DNA from: a bacterium
Lineage (GTDB): Bacteria; Myxococcota; UBA727; JAUIJE01
DNA length: 64,000 nucleotides
Assembly (NCBI GenBank): GCA_030431455.1
Contig: JAUIJE010000008.1
Coordinates: 62,001-126,000, forward strand
Direction: 5' to 3'
The position numbers were made by a program, and so were the translations under genes. The notes below the pieces were generated by a model. The model searched no databases, was not told the DNA's origin, and was given only the letters and a program-made list of their open reading frames with translations. Position 1 is the first letter of the stretch; each line of letters starts with the position of its first letter. This document shows, one piece after another, positions 9,606-17,489 of the stretch.

Positions 9606-11123
9606 TTATACCGACCGAACCCGGCGACGCCAAAGGAGGACACCCAAAAGCGCGAACGGGGACAGGGCCGCGGCGCCGGTCTGCCGGCAGCCCCCGCCGG
9701 CGTCGTCCACCGGGTCGGGGCCGCGGATGTACACCGCGGGGGTGCTGTTGCCGGCGGCGTCCACCGCGCGCACGGACAGCTCGATGGCGTGGCCGAGGAC
9801 GTCGCCGTACCGGCGCGTGTCGAGGGCGAGCCGGGCGGTGCCGTCGCCGAGGTCCTCGGCCCGGAGGTGTTCGCCGAGGAGCAAGGGGGTGTCCCCGTCG
9901 AGGCTGATGGTCGCGTGGTAGCTGAGGTCGGCGGTGGCGGTGAGGTCGTCGGCGCCGGGGGCGAGCAGCACGTTCAGCCCCGCAAACGGGGCCGCGTCAC
10001 AGGGCCCCCCCGACAGGGTGGGGGCCTCGCGGCGCTCCACCGCGAGCAAGGCGGGGGTGGCCGGGGCGGTGTCGTCGACGACGTCGAGCACCTCGAGAGA
10101 TTGCGAAAACGGGACCTGACATCCCATGCATTGACACTGGGGACAGTCGAGGTTGCGCAGGGCGTGGGTGCCCGCGGGGGCGGCGGCGGTGGGCGAGAGG
10201 CGCTCGCGAAAGGGCCCGAGGCTGTCTTTGGCCAACGGGCGCACGCTGTCGCCGAGGTCGATGGCCAGCGGCACAGACTCGAAGGGGTAGTCGACCACGA
10301 TGTGTCCGTTGGCGGGCAACGGCGCTGGGGCGTGAACCGCGGGGGCCACGGGGAGCTCGCACATGCGGGGGGCCTCGTCGTCGTAGGGCGCGCCGGCGGG
10401 GCGGGCGACGACCCGGTACACGCGGGTGGGCGAGCGGTGGCCGGCAAAGTCGGTGGTGGTGATCGCGACCCGGAGCTCGTCGTCGAGGGCGAGGCGGTCC
10501 TGCCGGTGGGCGAGGGTGAGATCCAACGGGCTCCAGGTTCGGCTCGAGAAGGTGCGGGTGACGATGCCGTCGCGGGCCACGGTCAACACCTCGATGAACG
10601 CCGCGTCGACGTCGAGGGCGGCCTGGAGCCGGAGCAAGTGGTTGCCCTGGCCAAAGTCGCAGCCGATGGGGGTGAGGGTGAGGTCGAGGCGCTCGACGCC
10701 GGGGGCGGGCGGCGGCTCGTCGTCGAGGGTGGTGGTGGTGAAGGTGATGACGTCGCTGAAGCAGTCGGGGCAGTCGTTGTTGTCGGTGCGCACGAGCTGG
10801 AAGTGGTAGGTCGAGTTGTCCTGCAGGGGGGCCGCGGGGCGCACGATGCGCCCGTCGCGCACCACCGGGACGGTCTCGCCCGCGGCGTCGGTCAGCTCGG
10901 GGATGATGCCGGGGGGCTCTTTGTCGAGCTCGCGCATGGGGCCGGACAGGCGGATGGCGACGTTGGTGGGCACGACCTCGCCGCTTTGCGGCACGGCGAC
11001 GAAGAGCTCAAAAAACGGGTCCGCCACCGCCGCGTCGAGGGCCACGCCGCCGCAGTCAGGTTCGGCGAAGGCGCCGTTTTGGCTGGCGAGCAGGGCGAGA
11101 AGCGAAAGCGGCGCGACGAGCAT
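9606..11123 (-). CDS. Secreted cysteine-containing protein with MYXO-CTERM-like tail
   Basis: 505 residues with a clear SD (GAGGTGA) before ATG 11123. An N-terminal signal peptide (MLVAPLSLLALLASQNGAFA) is followed by beta-rich modules with Ig/SbsA-like phrases (VPTNVAIRLSGPM, STYHFQLV, FTTTT) and cysteine pairs such as CPDC and CPQCQCMGC. The C-terminus has a Gly-Cys (AGGGCRQTG), a hydrophobic helix (AALSPFALLGVLLW) and the basic end RRRVRSV. That is the layout of myxobacterial MYXO-CTERM sorting signals, which are cleaved and surface-anchored through the Cys. The function is unknown. The tail is a useful lineage marker. Confidence 0.75.
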   Translation of the reverse strand: MLVAPLSLLALLASQNGAFAEPDCGGVALDAAVADPFFELFVAVPQSGEVVPTNVAIRLSGPMRELDKEPPGIIPELTDAAGETVPVVRDGRIVRPAAPLQDNSTYHFQLVRTDNNDCPDCFSDVITFTTTTLDDEPPPAPGVERLDLTLTPIGCDFGQGNHLLRLQAALDVDAAFIEVLTVARDGIVTRTFSSRTWSPLDLTLAHRQDRLALDDELRVAITTTDFAGHRSPTRVYRVVARPAGAPYDDEAPRMCELPVAPAVHAPAPLPANGHIVVDYPFESVPLAIDLGDSVRPLAKDSLGPFRERLSPTAAAPAGTHALRNLDCPQCQCMGCQVPFSQSLEVLDVVDDTAPATPALLAVERREAPTLSGGPCDAAPFAGLNVLLAPGADDLTATADLSYHATISLDGDTPLLLGEHLRAEDLGDGTARLALDTRRYGDVLGHAIELSVRAVDAAGNSTPAVYIRGPDPVDDAGGGCRQTGAAALSPFALLGVLLWRRRVRSV

Positions 11124-11353
11124 GGGTCACCTCAGACAAAGGGTGAGCAGTGTTTGTGCCACGGAACGAACGCCCACCGCATGCGGCCGGCCGGCGGGTG
11201 GGGCCTCAGTTTTTCACCGATCGCGCCCCCTGGGCTTGGAATCTGGCCCCGCCAGATCAAATCGTTCGCTCGATTCTATGCACCAAGGCCGGGCCCGCGG
11301 GACGGCGGGGGCGCAGGTTTCGCCCCGGTCGGGCCCCGGGTAGAGTGCCGCGC

Positions 11354-11953
11354 ATGGTCGCGACCTCCCCTGCTTTTGTCCGCAACAAAGACCCGATCCT
11401 CGGGGCCCTGGAATCGGTGTGGCCGGCCTCCGGCCGCGTGCTCGAGGTCGGGTCGGGCCCCGGCCAGCACGTCGCCCTGTTCGCCCAGCGCTTCGGGGGG
11501 CTGACGTTTTTCCCCACCGAGCGGGACCGCACGCTGTTTGTGGCCATTTCCCACCACGTGGCCGAGGCGGGGGTACACAACGTGCGCCCGCCGGCGTTTT
11601 TGGACCTCGACGACGACAAGAGCTGGCCCGACGGGGACGAAGGGTTTGACGCGGTGTTGGCGATCAACGTGCTGCACATGGTCGGCGAGCGCAGCGTGGC
11701 GCGCTTTTTCGAACTCGCGGGCCGCGTGCTCAAACCCGGCGGCGCCGCCTCGGCCTACGAGTGTTTTACCCAAGGGGGGCAGCACACCGCGGAGAGCAAC
11801 GCGAAGTTCGACGCGTGGCTGCGCGAGACGTCGCCCGGCCGGGTCCACGCGTTCGAGACCGTGTGCCGGTTCGCCGAAGAAAACGGCCTGCCCTTCGAGG
11901 GCACCCAGGCCCTGCCCGCGAACAACCAGCTGGTGACCTTTCGCCGGATCTGA
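11354..11953 (+). CDS. SAM-dependent methyltransferase-like protein, DUF938 family
   Basis: 199 residues. The ATG at 11354 was chosen because homologues begin just before PAFVRNKDPIL; the upstream open frame is non-coding in character. Motif I is VLEVGSGPGQH (SAM-binding glycine loop). It is followed by an acidic loop after motif II and motif IV-like LAINVLHMVG, a class I methyltransferase Rossmann fold. DUF938 members have unknown substrates. It stands alone; the next gene is an ECF sigma factor 47 bp downstream in the same direction. Nothing notable was seen in the 230-bp region before it. Confidence 0.82.
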   Translation: MVATSPAFVRNKDPILGALESVWPASGRVLEVGSGPGQHVALFAQRFGGLTFFPTERDRTLFVAISHHVAEAGVHNVRPPAFLDLDDDKSWPDGDEGFDAVLAINVLHMVGERSVARFFELAGRVLKPGGAASAYECFTQGGQHTAESNAKFDAWLRETSPGRVHAFETVCRFAEENGLPFEGTQALPANNQLVTFRRI

Positions 11954-12000
11954 CCGGCCCCAGCGGGAACCGCGCGGGCCGCCGCGCGTGACACCGTTCG

Positions 12001-12579
12001 ATGATGCCGCAGGTCCGCGCCGATCCTGAGTCCGAGCTCGACGAGTTCACCCTCGTTCGCGCCCAACGCGGCGACGAGGACGCCTGCCGCGCGCTTTTTT
12101 CGCGGCACCAACGCGCGGTGTACGGGATGTGTTCGCGTTTGCTGCATGACCCCGCCCGGATCGAGGACGTGGTGCAGGAGACCTTCCTGCGCGTGTTTGC
12201 GGCCCTGCCCCGCTTCGATCGCCAAGGACCGGCCAAGCTCTCGACCTGGATCCTGACCATCGCGATCCGGCTGTGCCGGGACGAGGCCCGCAAACGGAGG
12301 CGACGCCACGGGGCACAGATGCCCGCGTGGGTCGAGACCGAGGCGGTGGCCGCGGATGTGCCCGTGCAGCGCCGGGCCGAACTCGTCGCGGTGGACGCCG
12401 CGATCCGCGCCCTCCCCGACGGCATGCGCGAGGCCCTGGTGCTCAGCTGCGTCGACGGGCTGAGCACGGCCGAGGTCGCGGCGGTGCTGGGCGTCGAACC
12501 CGGCACGGTGAAGTCGCGGGTCTCCCGCGCCCGACAAAAGCTGAAGGCCACGCTCGCGGAGGCTTGTCATGATCGATGA
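12001..12579 (+). CDS. ECF RNA polymerase sigma factor (sigma-70 family)
   Basis: 192 residues. Region 2 (about 20-90) has ALFSRHQRAVYGMC, DVVQETFLRVF and the -10-reading helix WILTIAIRLCRDEARKR. Region 4 (about 135-188) has LPDGMREALVL and the helix-turn-helix STAEVAAVLGVEPGTVKSRVSRAR. It directs RNA polymerase to a small regulon. The next gene, overlapping by 11 bp, encodes a FecR-like membrane protein that is probably its regulator or co-regulated partner. The signal is not deducible. Confidence 0.92.
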   Translation: MMPQVRADPESELDEFTLVRAQRGDEDACRALFSRHQRAVYGMCSRLLHDPARIEDVVQETFLRVFAALPRFDRQGPAKLSTWILTIAIRLCRDEARKRRRRHGAQMPAWVETEAVAADVPVQRRAELVAVDAAIRALPDGMREALVLSCVDGLSTAEVAAVLGVEPGTVKSRVSRARQKLKATLAEACHDR

Positions 12580-13840
12580 ACGACCCACCGACGAACACCT
12601 CGACGCCGTGCTCGAGGCGCTGCCCACGGCGGGGCCGCAGCCGGACACCTTCGAGGCGATTTGGGCACGACGGGACCCGGCCCCCGAGGAGGCCCCCCCG
12701 CCGTCGCGCCCCCGGTGGGCCCAAGCCTGGGCCGCGGGCTGTGCCCTGTGCGCGGCCGCGGTGGTGTTCTTGGTCGTCGACCCCGCCCTCCCCGCGTCGG
12801 GGCGCGCCGACGGCAAGGGTGCATGGGCATTGCCCGGGGGCGGGGCCATCGTCACCGACGAGGGGGCCGCGCTGCGCTTTCAGACCGATTGGCGGGGCGC
12901 CACCGAGGTCGAGCAACAACGGGGCCGGGCCTTTTACCGGGCGCCCCCGGGCCGGGATTTTTCCGTGCACACCCCCGCGGGGGACGTGCACAGCACAGGG
13001 ACTTCATTCGCGGTGGAGGTAGCGGACATGAGCAGCCAAGGACTTCTGAACAAACGAGACGCGGTGGTGGGCGCGGTCTTCGCCGGACTCGCGGCGATGG
13101 CGGTGGTCACGGTCTACGAAGGCGGGGTGCGGCTTGTCCCCGAGGAGGGCGCGGCCCTGGAATGCAGCGCGGGCGAGACCGCGACCCTCGCGCCCACCGG
13201 GGCGCGCGCGGGCACGCCGAAGGACGCGGGCGACGAGCAGACCCGGGCGCTGAAAAAACAGGTGCGCACGCTCGAGGAGCAACTCAAAGGGTTCATGCTC
13301 GCCGAGGCCAACGGCACGTCGCCGCTGGTCGAGCAGAACCAACGACTGCAGCAGCAGGTGGCAGAGCTGTCGCGACAGCTCGAGGCGGAGTCGGAGATGC
13401 GGGCCGGACAAGAGGGCCACGCGTTCGCGTTCCCCGAGGGGCTCCCGGACGCCTACCGCGGCGATGCGCTGCGCCAGCTGTTCACAAATAAGCTCCAGCA
13501 GTCGGGGCTGGAGGGCGACATCGAGGCGGTGGATTGCTCGGAGTTTCCGTGCATTGTGTACGGCAAGGCGATGATGGAAGGCGATGACCGGTCGTCGTTG
13601 GACAAGGCGTTTCGGGAGATGAACAACCTGATCGCCAACGAGTTCGACCCCGAGCGCCACCACTACAACACGTCGGTGTGGGGGGGCATCGATGAGGGGC
13701 CCCAGGGGAAGAAGCAGAAGAACATCTTTGGGTTCGCGATCTATCCCAAGGACAGCGTCGCCGACGGGGACATGACCGCGATGAAGCGCCGCTTGCGGTA
13801 CCGCAACACCCAATACGCCGATCAGTTCTTGCAGGAGTAA
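12569..13840 (+). CDS. FecR-like membrane protein, probable anti-sigma partner
   Basis: 423 residues. The cytoplasmic N-terminus (about 1-50) lacks a clear anti-sigma signature. A TM helix (AQAWAAGCALCAAAVVFLVV) precedes a FecR domain with HSTGTSFAVEV and TVYEGGVRL. Between these two halves the usual strand is interrupted by MSSQGLLNKRDAVVG followed by a hydrophobic stretch, as if a second membrane helix were inserted. A coiled coil (about 225-280, Leu/Gln/Glu heptads) and a C-terminal globular region with two cysteines (CSEFPC) follow. It overlaps the sigma factor gene by 11 bp. I infer envelope signal transduction. Confidence 0.72.
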   Translation: MIDERPTDEHLDAVLEALPTAGPQPDTFEAIWARRDPAPEEAPPPSRPRWAQAWAAGCALCAAAVVFLVVDPALPASGRADGKGAWALPGGGAIVTDEGAALRFQTDWRGATEVEQQRGRAFYRAPPGRDFSVHTPAGDVHSTGTSFAVEVADMSSQGLLNKRDAVVGAVFAGLAAMAVVTVYEGGVRLVPEEGAALECSAGETATLAPTGARAGTPKDAGDEQTRALKKQVRTLEEQLKGFMLAEANGTSPLVEQNQRLQQQVAELSRQLEAESEMRAGQEGHAFAFPEGLPDAYRGDALRQLFTNKLQQSGLEGDIEAVDCSEFPCIVYGKAMMEGDDRSSLDKAFREMNNLIANEFDPERHHYNTSVWGGIDEGPQGKKQKNIFGFAIYPKDSVADGDMTAMKRRLRYRNTQYADQFLQE

Positions 13841-13911
13841 AAAGACGGCTGCGCGGGTGCGACGACGAGACGCCCGAGGGGGCTTACCCGGACGCGCTCA
13901 CGCGGACGCGT

Positions 13912-15129
13912 TCACACGGACCCGGCCTCGAGTTGGGGCTGCCCGGTGAGGCCGGGGGGCAGCGCGCGGCCGGCCACCGCGCAATCGTAGACCTCGACCA
14001 GGTCCTTGGCCCGGGCCTCGATGGAATAGCGGGACGCGACCTGCGCGGCCTGCTTTTTCTTTTCTGCGTACAGGGCCTCGTCGGTGAGCAGGCGCTCGGC
14101 CTTTTCCGCGAAGTCGTCGGGGTCGTTGTCCCCCCACAGACAGCCCTGTTCGCCGGCCATGGTGTTCTTCGGGCCCATGGCTTTGACCGAGACCATGGGC
14201 ACCCCCGCGGCCAGCGACTCGACCACCACCAAGCCTTGGGTCTCGGTCACCGACGGGAACAAGAACAAGTCCGCGGCCCCGTAACAGTTGAGCCAGGCCT
14301 GGTCTTTGACGAACCCCGTCCAGATGATGTCGTCGAGACCGAGCTCCGCGGCGAGCTTCTTCAGCCGCTTCATGTACGGGGCCGGGCCCCCGCCGGCGAT
14401 GACAAACCGGAGGTCGGGCACACCGCGGTCCCGCAGCTTGCGCATGGTCCGCACGACGAGCTCGACGTTCTTTTCGTCGCCCATCCGGCCGAGGTAGAGC
14501 ACCACCTTCTCGTCGGGGCGGATGCCGCGCGCGGCCCGGAACGCGGCCCCGTCCATGTGGGCGAAGCGGTCGAGCTCGATCCCGGTGGGGACCACCGCGA
14601 TGGGGAACTCGCCGACGTTCCATTCGTTCATGATCGTGTCGCGCATCTCGACGCTGGGGGCGATGAGGGCGTTGGCGCGTTTGCGCACCGTGCGGGGGGC
14701 GGCCCAGCGCATCCAGGCGTTGACCAGCCAATCGGGCACCAACGGCAAATAACAAAGGTACTCGTTCCACAAGGTGTGGAACGTGTGGACCCGCGGCACG
14801 TCGTAATGATTGCGGATGGCGGTGCACATCAAGTGGCCGATGGCGAACTCGGTCATCGAATGCACGAGATCCGGCTGGAAGGCGTCCAAACGTTTTTTGA
14901 GGGGCTTGGTCTGCCAGAACTTGCCGAGCCGGGTCTTGGGATAGAGGAACTCGCCGTTGACGGAATCGACCTGGTACATGTCCTCGCCGCATTCCTGCCC
15001 GGGGAAGCGCGGCACCACCAGCAAGACCTCGTGGCCCTGGCGCTTGAGCTCCCGCATGAACAGCTCGGTCGAGATCACCACCCCATCGACCTTCGGCCGG
15101 GTGGTGTCCTGGAAGATGGCCACGCGCAT
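13912..15129 (-). CDS. Glycosyltransferase family 4
   Basis: 405 residues, GT-B fold. The N-terminal domain begins MRVAIFQDTTRPKVDGVV, typical of GT4 enzymes related to diacylglycerol glucosyltransferases and PimB/MgtA-type mannosyltransferases. The C-terminal donor domain has VVLYLGRMGDEKN, the GGGPAP loop and the E-x7-E motif ETQGLVVVES that binds the nucleotide-sugar. The acceptor is probably a membrane lipid or cell-surface glycan; the exact one is not predictable. It is divergent from the START-domain gene with only about 50 bp between starts, so their promoters overlap. Confidence 0.88.
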   Translation of the reverse strand: MRVAIFQDTTRPKVDGVVISTELFMRELKRQGHEVLLVVPRFPGQECGEDMYQVDSVNGEFLYPKTRLGKFWQTKPLKKRLDAFQPDLVHSMTEFAIGHLMCTAIRNHYDVPRVHTFHTLWNEYLCYLPLVPDWLVNAWMRWAAPRTVRKRANALIAPSVEMRDTIMNEWNVGEFPIAVVPTGIELDRFAHMDGAAFRAARGIRPDEKVVLYLGRMGDEKNVELVVRTMRKLRDRGVPDLRFVIAGGGPAPYMKRLKKLAAELGLDDIIWTGFVKDQAWLNCYGAADLFLFPSVTETQGLVVVESLAAGVPMVSVKAMGPKNTMAGEQGCLWGDNDPDDFAEKAERLLTDEALYAEKKKQAAQVASRYSIEARAKDLVEVYDCAVAGRALPPGLTGQPQLEAGSV

Positions 15130-15178
15130 AGTGAGGCCTCGTTAGCGAATGTGCCCAGAGATGATAAGAGCTTAGGTG

Positions 15179-15862
15179 ATGATGAAGTGGGGTCCTGGCC
15201 TTCTGGTGTGTGCTTTGTGTGCTGCGGCGCCCGGCGGGGCCGACGAGCCCGTGGGCGCGCCCAAGAAGCACAAGTGGGTGCTCGACCACAAAGACGACAA
15301 CATCGCGGTGTACGTGCGCGAGCGCGACGACAGCGGCATCGAAGACGTCAAGGCGGTGGGCCTGCTCAACGCCCCCGCGGATGTGTTGATGCGGGTGGTG
15401 GAGCGGGTCGGGGACTACGACGAGTTCATTCCCTTCACCGCCGAGGCCACCGTGATCCAAAAGAAGGGCATGGTGCAGCTGGTCTACCAGCGGGTCGACG
15501 CGCCCTTCCTCGACGAGCGCGACTACTACGCCACCGTGACGGACAAGAGCTATACCCGAAAAGACGGCACCCGGGTCTACCGCTCCGACTGGTCCAGCGC
15601 CCCCGCGTCCTATTGGAAAAAGAACCTCCGCAAGGACTGCATCCGGGTCACCGTCGTCGACGGATACTGGGAGTTCGAGCCCTACAAGCCGGACCCCAAA
15701 AAGGCCATCGCCCGCTACCGGCTGTTCACCGATCCCGGGGGCGCGATCCCCGACTGGGTGCTCAACGCCGGGAGCAAGCGCGCCCTGCCCCTCATCTTCG
15801 AGGCGGTGGAAAAACAAGCGCAGCTCCCGCAGTACCAGGCCCCCAAGCCCGCCGCGCCCTGA
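15179..15862 (+). CDS. Secreted START-domain lipid-binding protein
   Basis: About 227 residues. GTG-ATG-ATG are stacked at 15176-15184; 15179 was chosen for its spacing to a weak AAGAG. A signal peptide (WGPGLLVCALCAAAPGGA) is followed by a START/Bet v1-like domain: AVYVRERDDSGIEDVKAVG, GDYDEFIPFT, LVYQRVDAPFLDERDY, and the C-terminal amphipathic helix. START folds bind hydrophobic ligands in a cavity, so this may carry a lipid in the periplasm. Divergence from a lipid or glycan glycosyltransferase gene gives weak support. Confidence 0.8.
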   Translation: MMKWGPGLLVCALCAAAPGGADEPVGAPKKHKWVLDHKDDNIAVYVRERDDSGIEDVKAVGLLNAPADVLMRVVERVGDYDEFIPFTAEATVIQKKGMVQLVYQRVDAPFLDERDYYATVTDKSYTRKDGTRVYRSDWSSAPASYWKKNLRKDCIRVTVVDGYWEFEPYKPDPKKAIARYRLFTDPGGAIPDWVLNAGSKRALPLIFEAVEKQAQLPQYQAPKPAAP

Positions 15863-15868
15863 GCGCGG

Positions 15869-16594
15869 TCATTCCCCAATGGCATTGGTGGTGAGCGGCC
15901 CCGGCGGGACCACCGGGGGCGCGCCGGACTCGTCGAGCACTTCGCCCACCCCGACGAGCAGCGCGGTGGCCAGGGGCGCCACCGCGTAGGCCACCCCGCC
16001 CACCAGCAGACACCCCGCGGCGGTGGCCAAGACCGTCGGCCCCACCGCGATCCGATCCCACGGGGGTGATGGAGGTGAGAGCTGAAGGTAAAGACCCACC
16101 GCGCCCACCCACAACAGCGCCGTGGCGAGCAAGCCCAGCGCCACGCCGGGCACGCCCCACACCACGCGCGCCGCCACCCGGTCGGGGGGCACGCCCGCGT
16201 ACGCCGCGAGCAGAACGCCCGCCAGCCACAACCCCCCCGCCGCCGCCGGCGCGAACGCCCCCGCCCCCACCGCCGAGGCGACGACCAGGCCCTCCAGGTA
16301 AGGGGCATTGGTGCCGGCGAACACGACGTACGCGCCGAGCGCGACCGCGGGCGCCGACTGGACCATCAACGCCACGGTCCACAACTCGAACAGGGCGCGC
16401 CGGGTGCCGCCGCCCTGAAGGGGCCGGAGATTGTCCACCCACGCCGCGGCGACGCCGCGGTCATCCTCGACGTCGGCCGGCGGGGCGTCATGGTCACTGG
16501 GGTCTTCAGCCGCCGACGCGGGCCACGCACCGGTGGCGAGGAGCAGGGCCAGGGCCCCGGCGAGCGCCCCGGGGCTACGCGGGCGGGAGCTCAC
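15869..16594 (-). CDS. Hypothetical multi-span membrane protein with signal peptide
   Basis: 241 residues from GTG 16594 (a TTG one codon upstream is also possible). A signal-like helix ending at ASAAEDPSDHD is followed by an acidic linker and about five hydrophobic helices (MVQSAPAVALGAYVVF, GAFAPAAAGGLWLAGVLLAAY, LGLLATALLWVGAVGLYL, VLATAAGCLLVGGVAYAV). No family is recognised. Its start lies inside the end of the upstream TPR gene (20-bp overlap), suggesting translational coupling. Confidence 0.65.
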   Translation of the reverse strand: MSSRPRSPGALAGALALLLATGAWPASAAEDPSDHDAPPADVEDDRGVAAAWVDNLRPLQGGGTRRALFELWTVALMVQSAPAVALGAYVVFAGTNAPYLEGLVVASAVGAGAFAPAAAGGLWLAGVLLAAYAGVPPDRVAARVVWGVPGVALGLLATALLWVGAVGLYLQLSPPSPPWDRIAVGPTVLATAAGCLLVGGVAYAVAPLATALLVGVGEVLDESGAPPVVPPGPLTTNAIGE

Positions 16595-17432
16595 CAAGGA
16601 GCGCGCTCGCCTTCTCCGCGTACAGGGTCTTGCCGTTTTCGATCGCGACGAGATGAGCGCGGGCCTTTTGGACCTTGCCCATGTCTTTGTATGCCTGGGC
16701 CAGGTGGTAGCGGGTGAACTCGATGTCCCCCGGCCGCAGGTGCTGCCGCTCCTTCAGCGCCTCGTCGAGGCGGGCGATGGCGAGCTCCGGCTCCTTGCGG
16801 GCGAGGTGCACCACCCCGAGGGTGCGCAGGGCGAACTGGCGGTCGGCGGGGGTCGCGAGCTCGAGGGCGCGCTCGCCGTATTCCTGGGCGAGGTCGAGGT
16901 CCGACTGCAGGCCTGACAATGTGAATGCGTAGTTGTTGAACCACAGGGCGCGATCGGCCTTGGGCAACTTCTGCGGGTCGATGGTGTCGAGCTCCTCGCG
17001 GGCTTGGCGGAGGTCGCCCATCTCGCAAAAGATGGCCGCGGGCACGAGCTTGGCCGCCTCGTCGTGGGGATTGGCCGCGAGGTGCCGCTCCAAGGCCTGG
17101 CGGGCCTCGTCGAACTTGCCCCCCGCAAACAGGCTCGCCACCAGCAGACGGCTCGCTTGGGGGTCGTCGGCCTCGAAGCGCAACACCCGCTGGCAGGTCT
17201 TGGCCGCCTTGTCGTGGTCGGCCGCTTGGTGGGCCCGGACCGCGTCCTGGAACAGCAACCGCGCGTATTGCATGCGTTTGCGCGGCGGGAGCTGGGCGGG
17301 CTCAGACTTCCACGCCTCGCGCAGACGATTTTTGCGCATCAGCCAGGACCCGACCGCGATCGGCCCGTACACCGCCACGGTGCCGGCGACGACGACAAGA
17401 ACCACGGCCAAAAAAGGGTGAAGGGGCCCCAT
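16575..17432 (-). CDS. Membrane-anchored TPR protein
   Basis: 285 residues from ATG 17432, which has GGGAG six bases upstream; a GTG at 17453 gives seven more residues. One N-terminal TM helix (FLAVVLVVVAGTVAVYGP) is followed by about six tetratricopeptide repeats (RVLRFEADDPQASRLLVAS, EARQALERHLAANPHDEAAK, LALRTLGVVHLARKEPELAIARLDEAL and similar). TPR arrays are protein-protein scaffolds. It lies 57 bp downstream of the diguanylate cyclase gene and overlaps the next membrane-protein gene, so it may belong to the same envelope-sensing operon. Confidence 0.78.
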   Translation of the reverse strand: MGPLHPFLAVVLVVVAGTVAVYGPIAVGSWLMRKNRLREAWKSEPAQLPPRKRMQYARLLFQDAVRAHQAADHDKAAKTCQRVLRFEADDPQASRLLVASLFAGGKFDEARQALERHLAANPHDEAAKLVPAAIFCEMGDLRQAREELDTIDPQKLPKADRALWFNNYAFTLSGLQSDLDLAQEYGERALELATPADRQFALRTLGVVHLARKEPELAIARLDEALKERQHLRPGDIEFTRYHLAQAYKDMGKVQKARAHLVAIENGKTLYAEKASALLGELPPA

Positions 17433-17489
17433 CAACGTCTCCCAACCGGCCACCGCCGCACCCGCAGTGTCGCCGCGCGCGCCTTGGGG

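Noticed and set aside
8736-11504. Open frame of more than 900 codons on the plus strand across the DUF455 and MYXO-CTERM genes
   Set aside because: It covers two genes and an intergenic region with Gly/Arg/Val-rich sequence and shows no motif; an antisense shadow.
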